Assembly: GCA_947503155.1 (NCBI GenBank)
Contig: CANNCL010000002.1
Coordinates: forward strand, 496,001 to 560,000
Direction: 5' to 3'
DNA length: 64,000 nucleotides
DNA from: an uncultured Erythrobacter sp.
GTDB lineage: Bacteria; Pseudomonadota; Alphaproteobacteria; Sphingomonadales; Sphingomonadaceae
This document shows positions 46,594 through 57,764 of this stretch, one piece after another (the first letter of the stretch is position 1; each line of letters opens with the position of its first letter). Made by a program: the position numbers and the translations under genes. The notes under the pieces were generated by a model. That model saw only the letters and a list, made by a program, of their open reading frames with translations. It did no database searches and was not told where the DNA came from.

Positions 46594-48261
46594 ATGCTGA
46601 CCCGGCTTTCGATCCGTAACATTGTCCTTATCGAAGCGCTCGATCTCGACTTCGCGCGCGGGCTAGGCGTGCTGACGGGGGAGACGGGGGCAGGCAAGTC
46701 GATCCTGCTCGATGCGGTAGGCTTGATACTGGGCGACCGGGCGGAGACAGCTCTGGTGCGCGCGGGTGAGGCCAAGGCAAGCGTCACGGCGAGCTTCGAG
46801 TTTGCAGAGCTTCCCGCGGCAATTGCGCAAGCCTTGGATGATGCCGATATCGACATTGAGCCGGGCGAACCGCTGTTGATCCGGCGTCAGGTGAAGGCCG
46901 ATGGCGGGTCCAAAGCCTTCGTCAATGATCAGCCGACCAGCGCGGGCTTACTACGCGAACTGGCGCCCGCTTTGGTGGAGCTGCACGGGCAGCATGATGA
47001 TCGCGGTCTGGTGAACCCGCGCGGGCATCGGATGCTGCTCGACCGCTATGCCGGGATTGATCTGGGCGGGCTGGAGAAACGCTGGCGCAGTTGGGCGAAG
47101 ACCGAAGCGCAATTGTCAGAGGCCCGCGCTGCGCAAGAACAGGCGAAGCTCGACGAGGAACTGCTTACCGCGCATCTGGCGGAGTTGACGACGCTGGCCC
47201 CGATAGTGGGCGAGGAAGTGCAGCTCGCATCGGCGCGCTCTGACATGCAAAAGGGCGAGAAGCTTTCGGGCGAACTCGAAGACTTGCGCCATGTGTGGGA
47301 AGGGTCGGATTCGCCGCTGGCGTCGCTGCGCGTGGCGGCGCGTAAGCTGGACCGGATCGCGCCGGAACATGCGATGCTGGCCGATGCGCTGGCGTCCTTG
47401 GACCGCGCCGTGATCGAAGCGGGTGAGGCGGAGGATAAGCTGGAGGCGGCAGCGCGCGCATTGGTGCATGACCCGGCGGCGCTGGACGCGGCGGAGACGC
47501 GATTGTTCGAATTGCGAGCGATGGCGCGCAAGCATCGCTGCGACGTGGATGAGCTGCCTGAACTGATGATCGACATGCGCGGGAAACTGGACGCTATCGA
47601 GAGCGGCGATGCTGAGCTCAGCGCCTTGGAATCCGCCGCCAAGCAAGCGCGCGAAACCTATCTCAAGACCGCGGAAAAAGCCCATGCCGCGCGGGTCAAA
47701 GCGGCCAAGAGCCTCGACAAAGCGGTTGCTGCAGAGCTTGCGCCGCTTAAGCTGGACGCGGCGCGGTTCCTTACGTCGGTCGCCGTTCTTCCAGAGGACA
47801 AATGGGGCGCGTATGGCATGGACAGCGCCGAATTTCTGATCGCCACAAACCCCGGCGCAGACTTCGCGCCGCTGGCCAAAATCGCGTCCGGCGGGGAATT
47901 GTCGCGTTTCATCCTAGCGCTCAAAGTTGCGCTGGCGGAAAAGGGCGGGGCGGCGACGATCATCTTTGATGAGATCGATCGCGGCGTCGGCGGCGCGGTG
48001 GCGTCCGCTATCGGTGAACGCTTGGCACGCCTTGCCAGCGCGGAAGGGCAATTGCTGGCCGTAACGCATAGCCCGCAAGTCGCCGCGCGCGGGGGAATGC
48101 ATTACCTCATCGCCAAAGCGTCCAGCGGCACAGTGACCAAGACCAGCGTCGCCGCGCTAGACCAAGCCGGGCGGCAGGAAGAGATTGCACGGATGCTTTC
48201 TGGTGCCGAGGTCACGCCAGAGGCGCGGGCGCAGGCAGATCGATTGTTGGAGGGTGTGTGA
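46594..48261 (+). CDS. recN: DNA repair protein RecN
   Basis: RecN is an SMC-like ATPase for double-strand break repair. The 555-residue protein has Walker A GETGAGKSILLDAVG, central coiled-coil arms, signature ASGGELSRFILALK and Walker B IIFDEIDRGVGG, ending AEVTPEARAQADRLLEGV. Length is typical. The stop TGA is inside GTGATG, where the next gene begins. Its final 54 bases have a degenerate copy at the end of that next gene. Confidence 0.97.
   Translation: MLTRLSIRNIVLIEALDLDFARGLGVLTGETGAGKSILLDAVGLILGDRAETALVRAGEAKASVTASFEFAELPAAIAQALDDADIDIEPGEPLLIRRQVKADGGSKAFVNDQPTSAGLLRELAPALVELHGQHDDRGLVNPRGHRMLLDRYAGIDLGGLEKRWRSWAKTEAQLSEARAAQEQAKLDEELLTAHLAELTTLAPIVGEEVQLASARSDMQKGEKLSGELEDLRHVWEGSDSPLASLRVAARKLDRIAPEHAMLADALASLDRAVIEAGEAEDKLEAAARALVHDPAALDAAETRLFELRAMARKHRCDVDELPELMIDMRGKLDAIESGDAELSALESAAKQARETYLKTAEKAHAARVKAAKSLDKAVAAELAPLKLDAARFLTSVAVLPEDKWGAYGMDSAEFLIATNPGADFAPLAKIASGGELSRFILALKVALAEKGGAATIIFDEIDRGVGGAVASAIGERLARLASAEGQLLAVTHSPQVAARGGMHYLIAKASSGTVTKTSVAALDQAGRQEEIARMLSGAEVTPEARAQADRLLEGV
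48208..48261 (+). repeat. recN 3' tail, copy 1
   Basis: The last 18 codons of recN (E-V-T-P-E to stop). They align codon for codon without gaps with 48660-48713; I count 39 of 54 identical bases and 11 of 17 identical residues, and both copies end in a TGA inside a GTGATG/GTGATGA-type start overlap. Confidence 0.6.
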
Positions 48262-48712
48262 TGGAAATTCTAGGCGGCTTTTTTCTAACCACTATTTTGC
48301 TGTCACTGATTGGATCAGTGACCGTGTTGGCGCTCGCCAGCATGGCGGTGCTGGGCATCACCACCGAAATGAGTTTCAGGAGGCTGTTTTTCGTGTCCTT
48401 TGGGATCGGCTTGTTGGCACCAATCCTGCTCGCGGCGGGAGTTTCCTCTCTGTTCGATGACGAGAGCTTTAAGCAGCAATTTCTGACCGAATTGAGCGAG
48501 TTCGTAGCCGGATCGGAGAATGTGGTGCAAGCCCTTCCGCGCATCCGAGAGCTTCGCCAGCAATTGAGCGATGGCACGATCACTCCCGATCAATTTGAGG
48601 ACCAGCTAGAGCAACTCATCGAAGAAACGTCCGGCGCTCAGATTGAGTTAGAAGGTGTGGAGATTACGCCCGAGGTGGACGCGGAAGCGGATCGGTTGAT
48701 CGAGGGGGAGTG

Positions 48713-48713
<1 letters not shown>
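48261..48713 (+). CDS. Small membrane protein with a RecN-like C-terminal tail
   Basis: A 150-residue protein: two hydrophobic segments (TTILLSLIGSVTVLALASMAV and LFFVSFGIGLLAPILLAAG), then an acidic helical domain (FLTELSEFVAGSENVVQAL; QQLSDGTITPDQFEDQLEQL) and the tail GVEITPEVDAEADRLIEGE, strikingly like the RecN C-terminus. Start ATG 48261, or in-frame GTG 48258, overlapping the recN stop. Function unknown; the ITPDQFEDQLEQL segment looks like a short helix-loop-helix. Confidence 0.75.
48660..48713 (+). repeat. recN 3' tail, degenerate copy 2
   Basis: The last 18 codons of the small membrane-protein gene, matching the recN tail 452 bases upstream at about 72% of bases. The residue pattern E-(V/I)-T-P-E-x2-A-x-A-D-R-L-x-E-G is shared, and weaker similarity (L-x-G-x-E) extends a few codons further upstream. 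Confidence 0.6.
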
Positions 48714-51395
<2,682 letters not shown>

Positions 51396-51396
<1 letters not shown>

Positions 51397-51890
51397 TGGA
51401 TCTGTTGCGCGAACTTCACCCTCAGGCGGTCCGCATTGCGGAGCTTTTGCGCGCGCGCGAAGAGAAGATCGCGGTTGCCGATGGCGCGACCGGCGGGCTG
51501 ATCGCGGCGAGCTTGCTTACGGTACCGGGCGCCTTGGAATTCTATGTCGGCGGCGGCATCGTCTATTCGTTCAAAGCGCGCGACGTGTTGTTCGACCTAC
51601 CGCGAGAGGCTTACAAGGGAATGCGCTCTGTCACCCAGGAATATGCGGCGCTCCAAGCATCCGCGATCCGGGACCGATTGGGCGCGCAATGGGGCATTGC
51701 GGAGAGCGGCTCTGCCGGGGCGAGCAAACACCCATTGGGCGTTGCATCAGGGCAAAGCATTGCGGCAGTCATAGGGCCGCAAGGCGCGCAAACCCGGCTG
51801 ATCACCACTGAAAGCGATGATCGGATCGACAATATGGCGGCGTTCACGCGCAATGCTCTGGATCTGCTTGAAAGCGCGCTTTCCGCCTAA
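51396..51890 (+). CDS. CinA C-terminal/PncC-like protein with altered active-site motif
   Basis: A 164-residue CinA-family domain like nicotinamide-nucleotide amidase PncC, which recycles NMN, the by-product of LigA. The family motif AESCTGG reads ADGATGG here, so the Ser and Cys are lost; GGIVYSFKARDVLFDL, WGIAESGSAG and the end of the fold are kept. It overlaps the ligA stop (TAATG), a meaningful pairing for NMN recycling, but the altered motif makes catalytic activity doubtful. Confidence 0.8.
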
Positions 51891-51991
51891 AGCTTGAAAT
51901 AAATTTCGCGCGCTCTGTCGAATCCGCCTTGCGCGCTTCGTCACTGTATCAGAGCCTCGCTATATCGGCGCGGACCTGATGGAGAATGACG

Positions 51992-52348
51992 ATGCAATAT
52001 ATGCTGCTGATTACTGAGGATGAGAGCATTTATGGCGGCGATGATGGCGCCAAATTGATGGAGGCGACGCTGGCCGGTCACATGAAATTGATAGAGGCGC
52101 TATCGGTCAGTGGCCGCGAATGGTCGGGCAACCGGTTAAAGGGTGCGGACACCGCGACCACGATCAAATATACCGGCGGCGTAGGCGCTTTGCATGATGG
52201 CCCTTATTCCGAGACGCATGAAGAACTTGGCGGTTACTATATCGTCGAGGCGGATGATTTGGACGGCGCGATCGAATGGGCGCGGATGATCCCTCTGCCG
52301 GGTAATGGCGGCATCGAAGTGCGCCCGATCTGGCCAAACGACGAGTGA
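51992..52348 (+). CDS. DGPF/YCII-related protein paired with an ECF sigma factor
   Basis: A 118-residue dimeric alpha-beta barrel protein of the YCII family with the DGPF signature as LHDGPYSETHEELGGYYIVEA. Such proteins are regularly encoded next to ECF42-type sigma factors. TGGAGA favours the ATG at 51992 over 51986. The stop overlaps the sigma-factor GTG (GTGA), so the two are made together. Its exact role in signalling is unknown. Confidence 0.88.
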   Translation: MQYMLLITEDESIYGGDDGAKLMEATLAGHMKLIEALSVSGREWSGNRLKGADTATTIKYTGGVGALHDGPYSETHEELGGYYIVEADDLDGAIEWARMIPLPGNGGIEVRPIWPNDE

Positions 52349-53565
52349 TCGAACGCGCCCGGTCTATCGCAGAGGCACGGCCAAGAGTAATTGCTGCTCT
52401 GGCCGTGCATTTGCGAGACCTTGATCTGGCCGAAGACGCCTTTGCCGAGGCAGCGGCCAAATGCCTTGAACTGCCACAGACGCCGCGCAATGTTGGGGGC
52501 TGGTTGCTGACTGCGGCCAGACGCAAGGCGGTGGATGCGATCCGGCGGCGCGAGGCGGAGGCGCGTGCGGCCGCCGGATCTCTTGGGGTTGCGGAGCAGG
52601 CTGATGACATGGCCGACATTCTCAAACTTTCTGAACCGATTGCGGATGAACGGCTGCGGCTGATCTTTATCTGTTGTCATCCCGCGATTGCGCTGGAGGC
52701 GCGGGCGGCATTGGCGCTGAAGGTGATTTGCGGATTGCCGGTCAAAGAAATTGCGCGGGTTTTTGTCACCAGTCAGCAAACGATGTTTCAGCGGATCACG
52801 CGGGCCAAAGCCAAAGTTCAGGCGGCCGGGATCGCGTTTGAATTGCCGCCGCGCAAAGCGTGGGGTGAGCGGTTGGAGGCGGTGCTGCTGACCTTGGAGC
52901 TGGCTTACACGGCGGCATTTCAGGACGCAGCGGGAGAGCGTGACGATGAATTGTCCAGCGAGGTCGAGCGGCTTGCGCGGATGGTGGCAGAATTGCTGCC
53001 AGAGGAACCAGAGGCGTTGGGGCTAACCGCGCTTATCCTGCTGGCGCGGTCCCGCGAACGGGCGCGGGTGGACGGGGATGGCGCAATGGTGCCGCTGTCT
53101 CAGCAGGACACCGAAAAATGGGACTATCCGGCAATAGAGCAGGCGCGCCGTTGGATGGATAGCGCGGCGCAGCTGGGCGCGACGGGGCCGTATCAGGTTA
53201 TGGCGGCGATCCAATTGACCCATGCGCGGCGCGGTTTTGATGGGGATACCGATTGGGCGGCGATTGCGGCTCTATATGATGCGCTGATGGTGATGCGTCC
53301 GGGGGCAATGACGGCGATCAATCGCGCGGTTGCTTTGGCCAAAGTTCAAGGCGCGGCGTGCGGGTTGGAGGCGTTGGAGGGGATGGATGCAGAGGCCCTG
53401 CAAAATGCCCGGCCCTTTTACGCGGCGCGCGGCGAATTGCTGGCGCAGCTTGGCCAAAACGATGCGGCGGCGCAGGCGCTGGACCGGGCTATCGCTTTGG
53501 ACCCTGCGCGAGCGGAAATGTTGTTTTTGAAGGCAAAGCGTATGGAGGTTTTGGGTCAAAACTAA
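52345..53565 (+). CDS. ECF sigma factor, ECF42-type, with C-terminal TPR-like extension
   Basis: A 406-residue sigma-70 family protein. The short sigma2 region (LAEDAFAEAAAKCLELPQTP, GWLLTAARRKAVDAIRRRE) and sigma4 (LALKVICGLPVKEIARVF, QQTMFQRITRAKAKVQ) take the first ~180 residues. The remaining ~220 residues form helical repeats (MTAINRAVALAKVQGA, LAQLGQNDAAAQALDRAI) and contain QQDTEKWDYPAIEQ, comparable with the conserved DRSRWD region of ECF42 proteins. No anti-sigma gene is present; ECF42 proteins are thought to be controlled through the extension. GTG start. Confidence 0.9.
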   Translation: MIERARSIAEARPRVIAALAVHLRDLDLAEDAFAEAAAKCLELPQTPRNVGGWLLTAARRKAVDAIRRREAEARAAAGSLGVAEQADDMADILKLSEPIADERLRLIFICCHPAIALEARAALALKVICGLPVKEIARVFVTSQQTMFQRITRAKAKVQAAGIAFELPPRKAWGERLEAVLLTLELAYTAAFQDAAGERDDELSSEVERLARMVAELLPEEPEALGLTALILLARSRERARVDGDGAMVPLSQQDTEKWDYPAIEQARRWMDSAAQLGATGPYQVMAAIQLTHARRGFDGDTDWAAIAALYDALMVMRPGAMTAINRAVALAKVQGAACGLEALEGMDAEALQNARPFYAARGELLAQLGQNDAAAQALDRAIALDPARAEMLFLKAKRMEVLGQN

Positions 53566-54245
53566 TCGCCGGGCACGCTTGGCATGCTCGGCACCCATTT
53601 CATCACGCCGCCGGGAAACGGGGTCCAAGAACCGGTTTTGACCCCTGCTGCGGCCAGTTGATCACTTGTCCATTGATTGCAGGTGTTGCCGATATGATAG
53701 GTGCCGCGCGCGCTGTAGAATACATCATGGGCGCCGTATCCCGGTAAGGTTTCGCGGGTTTCGGCGGGGGTAAGATGGCCGGCAATGGCCGCCGCTAAAG
53801 CGCGATATTCGTCCGCTCTCAGGCGCAGCACGCGGTAATCATCGGCCGGGGCGGGGCGGACATAATGCGCAACATGCAGCACCGCTTCGCCGCCAGTCAG
53901 CGCGTTCACTGCGACGGGAATGCTGAGATCGGTCCAAGACGGCGTTTCGAGAAAGAATGCCCGTTCGCCCCAGCTAACCGCGACGTGGGTGTAAGCGCGG
54001 TCTGAGGCGCGAATGTCGCGGGCCGGGAAAGTCCCGCGCCAATCCATTTCCGGCGTAACCAACGGCATAGCGATTTCGGTGTGAATGCCGTTGGATCCAA
54101 TGAGGATTTCGACCGTGCGTTCATCGCCGGCGACAGGTTCCTGCCAATCGCTGGCGCGCGGGATCGAAGAACCGATCCATGCGGAAAGAGCGAATAATAG
54201 GACCGGAGCGAGCAAAATCGCGCCTATCCACCGCGCGGCCTTCAT
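53562..54245 (-). CDS. DUF2459 / TIGR02117 family protein
   Basis: A 227-residue protein with an N-terminal membrane anchor (IGAILLAPVLLFALSAWIGS) and the family features: EILIGSNGIHTEIAMPL, HVAVSWGERAFFLETPSW and YHIGNTCNQWTSDQLAAAG. The His and Cys could form a papain-like site as proposed for related families, but no activity is known. The start at 54245 suits the anchor; ATG 54293 is possible and would overlap prmA. Its stop shares CTAA with the convergent sigma-factor gene. Confidence 0.85.
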   Translation of the reverse strand: MKAARWIGAILLAPVLLFALSAWIGSSIPRASDWQEPVAGDERTVEILIGSNGIHTEIAMPLVTPEMDWRGTFPARDIRASDRAYTHVAVSWGERAFFLETPSWTDLSIPVAVNALTGGEAVLHVAHYVRPAPADDYRVLRLRADEYRALAAAIAGHLTPAETRETLPGYGAHDVFYSARGTYHIGNTCNQWTSDQLAAAGVKTGSWTPFPGGVMKWVPSMPSVPGD

Positions 54246-54282
54246 CGCGCCTGTTCTTGGCCCAGGCTGATCGTCTGCCCGA

Positions 54283-55191
54283 TCACCGCGCATTGCGCCG
54301 CCTTAGCCACAGGATCGCCCAATCGCCGCGCTGCAACCGGGCGATTTGGCGAAATCCGGAGAGCTTATAGGCGCGGCGCACCGCCGCCTCTTGATCCCCG
54401 GCGAGCAATCCGGCGAGCAGCACGCTGCCTCCCGGCACCACGCTGGCCGCAAAGTCCGAAGCCAGCTCCACCAGCGGCCCGGCAAGGATATTCGCGATCA
54501 GAATGTCATACGGCCCGCGCAATTGGAGCAGATCATCATCCATGCCCGGCGCAATCACCATCGTCATTGCACCCGGACTGGCACCCAATTTGATGTTATT
54601 CATCGCGGCATTATCCGCGACCACTTGCGCGCAAACCGCGTCAATATCAGACGCGGTCACTTCGGCGCGCGGCCACAATGCCATCCCCGCAAATCCAAGA
54701 AGGCCCGTGCCCGTGCCAATATCGGCGATGCGGCGTGCGGTTATGCCGCTGGCCTTCATCGTGCCCAGCATTTCGAGGCATCCGGCGGTGGTTTCGTGTT
54801 GGCCGGTGCCAAAGGCTTGCGCGGCGGGAATGACGAAATTGACCGCATCATCTGCCGGGGGGAAGTCGGGTGTGTGGACGTAGAATTGTCCAGCGCGGAT
54901 CGGCGGAGTGCCTTGCTGGCTCAGCGTGAGCCAGTCTTCGTCGGGCAATTCTTCGACGGTGATTTTGGGCGCAGTGCCTGCGAACAGACCGGCCAAAGCG
55001 CGCTCTTCCGCCGCGCCGGGTTTGCGCGGGAACCAGCCTTCTAACACCCAATCCTGAGGCCGATCTTCGCTGATTTCGCGGCCAGCGATCAAAAGGTCGA
55101 AATCCCAATCGTCGATTTCATCATGCGCCAACAATGCGGCGTGGACGGCGGGTTTGGGCGCGTGGGCGGTGAGTTTCCAAGAGGCACTCAT
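54283..55191 (-). CDS. prmA: Ribosomal protein L11 methyltransferase
   Basis: PrmA trimethylates ribosomal protein L11. The 302-residue protein has the N-terminal substrate-recognition part and the SAM-binding domain: VIPAQAFGTGQHETT, IADIGTGTGLLGFA, SDIDAVCAQVVADNA and ILIANILAGPLVELA, all typical. It overlaps the upstream beta-lactamase stop as ATGA and so is translated with it. Confidence 0.94.
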   Translation of the reverse strand: MSASWKLTAHAPKPAVHAALLAHDEIDDWDFDLLIAGREISEDRPQDWVLEGWFPRKPGAAEERALAGLFAGTAPKITVEELPDEDWLTLSQQGTPPIRAGQFYVHTPDFPPADDAVNFVIPAAQAFGTGQHETTAGCLEMLGTMKASGITARRIADIGTGTGLLGFAGMALWPRAEVTASDIDAVCAQVVADNAAMNNIKLGASPGAMTMVIAPGMDDDLLQLRGPYDILIANILAGPLVELASDFAASVVPGGSVLLAGLLAGDQEAAVRRAYKLSGFRQIARLQRGDWAILWLRRRNAR

Positions 55192-56135
55192 GGGTTTGTT
55201 CCTGCTTCGCGCGCTAGCCGCGCTTCAATATCTGCGAGCTTTCCATCCGCATATTCGGCGCAGGTCATGCCGCCCTCAAAAGTGCCCGCCGCGGCGCGTT
55301 CTATCATTTTACTATGAGAGGGATGCGGGGTCAGCAGAATGTCGCATTCGAGCGCGGCAATGTTTTCCAGCCCAGCGCGATAAGCGGCCAGATATTCAGG
55401 GTGCTCTGAAAATTTATATTCATCGCCGCTAACCGGAGAGAGGCTGTCGGCGTAAACGATGGTTTGGCAAACATCGTCGCCGCAGCTTTGCCAGCTCCAC
55501 GTCATCGCGCCGGGTGTATGGCCCGGTGTTGGGAGAGCGGTAATCTCGAATAATCTCAACACATCGCGTCCAGCTCCGTCATTATATGGCACGCCGTGTG
55601 CGATGGGCCGCATCGGTTCGTGTATACCGGCTTGCGGATCATCGGGGTGGTCTTCGCCGGTCAACATGACTTCAATCGCGATCTCAGAAGAGATGACCAA
55701 ACCGCCGGTTGCGTCCTGAACTTTTGCCATGCCGCCAACATGGTCAAAATGTTCGTGGCTGGCGAGCAGCAGGCCGATATCCGCTGGATCAAAACCCAGA
55801 GCAGCGATATTGGCGAGGACGACGTCTGCGCCATCTTCGGTGCCACTGTCGATCAGCGCGTGACCGCCAACTCCTGTAATCAGGATCGCCGCGATCCCGC
55901 ATGTGCCGACGTAATATGTGTTCGCGGAGATTTGGAATGGCCGCGCGGGCTTGTCCCAATCGTCCCATTTCTCGCAATCGGAAGTGAAGCGGACAATATC
56001 GCTGGAATGCAATTCTCGTTCGCCGCCAGTGCTTTCTGGTAGGCCGTCACTGGCTGGCATGCTTTCGCTGGGAACGCAGGCCGAAAGCGCGAGGAAGGCG
56101 GCGGGTAGGAATTTAGCGAACAAAGCTGGCTCCAT
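55188..56135 (-). CDS. Subclass B3 metallo-beta-lactamase-like lipoprotein
   Basis: A 315-residue metallo-beta-lactamase-fold protein with B3 features: QISANTYYVGTCGIAAILIT, zinc motif SHEHFDHVGG (His-x-His-x-Asp-His), TPGHTPGAMTWSW (third His), YADSLSPVSGDEYKFSEHP and the late His in CDILLTPHPSHSKM. All zinc ligands of active B3 enzymes are present, so beta-lactam hydrolysis is likely. A lipobox (LALSACVP) suggests membrane anchoring. It is translationally coupled to prmA and overlaps the SDR gene by 23 bases. Naturally occurring B3 enzymes are known from Erythrobacter. Confidence 0.88.
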   Translation of the reverse strand: MEPALFAKFLPAAFLALSACVPSESMPASDGLPESTGGERELHSSDIVRFTSDCEKWDDWDKPARPFQISANTYYVGTCGIAAILITGVGGHALIDSGTEDGADVVLANIAALGFDPADIGLLLASHEHFDHVGGMAKVQDATGGLVISSEIAIEVMLTGEDHPDDPQAGIHEPMRPIAHGVPYNDGAGRDVLRLFEITALPTPGHTPGAMTWSWQSCGDDVCQTIVYADSLSPVSGDEYKFSEHPEYLAAYRAGLENIAALECDILLTPHPSHSKMIERAAAGTFEGGMTCAEYADGKLADIEARLAREAGTNP

Positions 56136-56862
56136 TGGCGTCGATAACTGCGCCGGTCATGCTGGCAGGGGCGTCCAGCGCGCAAAAACTGATGATGCGC
56201 GCTATTTCTTCTGGCGTCGCGACTCGGCCCAGCGGAATATCGGCGAGCAAGTCAGCGCCGCCGCGGCTTTCTAAATAATCGCCCGCCATCGCGGTATCGG
56301 TAAATCCGGGGGTAATGGCGAAACTGACGATGCCTTGCGCACCATAAGCCCGCGCGATGGTTTTGTGCATCGCGACCATGCCGCCTTTTGCCGCTGCATA
56401 ATGCCAATGCGCCGGGGAATCGCCGCGATACGCGGCGCGGCTGGCGACATGGACTAAGCGTCCCCTAATTCCGTCCGCCGCAGGATCGCGTTTTTGCCAA
56501 TGCCGCACGGCGAACCGGCTCAATTGAGCCGCAGCGGTGAGGTTGATCCGCAAAGTGTCCTCCCACCGGTCCAGCCATTCAATATCGGACGAATCGAGCG
56601 GGTTCGCATCGAACAATCCGGCATTGTTGACGAGTGCGCAAATGTCTCCGCCGCTGCGGTCCATTGCTTCTTCCCACAGCAATTGTGCGGCGAGCGGGTC
56701 GGTGAAATCGGCGGCGATGCGCCCAATATCACCGGCGGGATCACCGGCGGGATCATTCGGGCCGGACTGGTGCCCGATCACCGTCACGCCCCGCGCGCAA
56801 AGCGCAGCCTGCGCCGCCTTGCCGATCCCGCGGCTTGATCCTGTAACGAGTATTGAGGTCAT
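56113..56862 (-). CDS. Short-chain dehydrogenase/reductase
   Basis: A 249-residue SDR with the cofactor motif GSSRGIGKAAQ, NNAGLFDANP, the catalytic Ser in VASRAAYRG, Tyr-Lys as HYAAAKGGM and the C-terminal ASMTGAVIDANGASFVR. A GDPAGDPAGD duplication lies near residue 37, encoded by a short DNA repeat. Substrate unknown. First gene of the SDR-lactamase-prmA-DUF2459 group and divergent from sdhC. Confidence 0.9.
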   Translation of the reverse strand: MTSILVTGSSRGIGKAAQAALCARGVTVIGHQSGPNDPAGDPAGDIGRIAADFTDPLAAQLLWEEAMDRSGGDICALVNNAGLFDANPLDSSDIEWLDRWEDTLRINLTAAAQLSRFAVRHWQKRDPAADGIRGRLVHVASRAAYRGDSPAHWHYAAAKGGMVAMHKTIARAYGAQGIVSFAITPGFTDTAMAGDYLESRGGADLLADIPLGRVATPEEIARIISFCALDAPASMTGAVIDANGASFVR

Positions 56863-56985
56863 GCGAATTTCAACTTCATCGAATGTCTATCTCAAAAATT
56901 GCAAGCTATGCCGAACGCGTCGCGCTTGCCTCCCGCTGCCATTGCGCTAAGTGTGAGTGGGGGCAATCAAAAACATGGGACTATC

Positions 56986-57372
56986 ATGAGCCAAAGACCG
57001 CTTTCTCCGCATCTCCAGATATGGCGGTGGGGGCCGCATATGTTGGTATCCATCCTGCACCGTGCGACCGGCGACGGTATGGCATTTGTTGGGCTGGGCG
57101 TTCTCGTCTGGTGGCTTGCCGCAATCGCCGGCGGACCGGCGTCCTACGAAACATTTACGGACCTCATGACGACGCCGATCGGCTGGATTGTCTTGGTCGG
57201 TCTGTCCTGGGCATTCTTCACCCATATGATGAGCGGCCTTCGCCATTTCGTCCTTGATATCGGCGCGGGCTATGAACTGAATACCAATCGGTTCTGGTCA
57301 ATGGCTGCGCCGATCATTGCGATCATTTTGACGGGTGTCTTCTGGGCCGTCATTCTTCGGGTCTGGGAGTAA
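56986..57372 (+). CDS. sdhC: Succinate dehydrogenase cytochrome b556 subunit
   Basis: Membrane anchor of complex II. The 128-residue protein has RPLSPHLQIWRW, the quinone-site SILHRATGDG and three membrane helices; the haem ligand His is in GLRHFVLDIGAG. Start ATG 56986 matches the family; the open frame upstream to 56899 is not coding. sdhD follows five bases after the stop. Confidence 0.95.
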   Translation: MSQRPLSPHLQIWRWGPHMLVSILHRATGDGMAFVGLGVLVWWLAAIAGGPASYETFTDLMTTPIGWIVLVGLSWAFFTHMMSGLRHFVLDIGAGYELNTNRFWSMAAPIIAIILTGVFWAVILRVWE

Positions 57373-57377
57373 AGAGC

Positions 57378-57764
57378 ATGGGTAACGGAACTTCCATCGG
57401 GAAGGTGCGCGGTCTGGGTTCTTCGCATCACGGCGCGCATCACTGGCTTTCGCACCGGTTCAGCGCGATCACCAATCTTATTTTGATGAGCTGGCTCGTC
57501 GTCAGTTTCGCGCTGATGGGTGATTACAGCCATGCTTCGGTGGCCGCTTGGCTCAAACACCCCGTTTCGGCGGTGGCGATGATCCTGTTGGTGGTCAGCC
57601 TGTTCTGGCACGCCAGAATGGGGCTCGGCGTCCTTGTCGAAGATTATGTTCACGAAGCCGGTTTGAAATTTGGGGTGCTTATGGCGCTCAACATTGCGGC
57701 AATTGGCGGCGGCGCGCTCGGCGTGTTTAGCATCGTCACGCTTGTATTTGGAGGTCAGGCCTGA
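57378..57764 (+). CDS. sdhD: Succinate dehydrogenase membrane anchor subunit
   Basis: The second membrane anchor of complex II, 128 residues, three helices. The helix [28 protein letters not shown] carries the haem-ligand His and the Asp-Tyr of the quinone pocket. Its stop overlaps the sdhA ATG as TGATG. Confidence 0.94.
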   Translation: MGNGTSIGKVRGLGSSHHGAHHWLSHRFSAITNLILMSWLVVSFALMGDYSHASVAAWLKHPVSAVAMILLVVSLFWHARMGLGVLVEDYVHEAGLKFGVLMALNIAAIGGGALGVFSIVTLVFGGQA

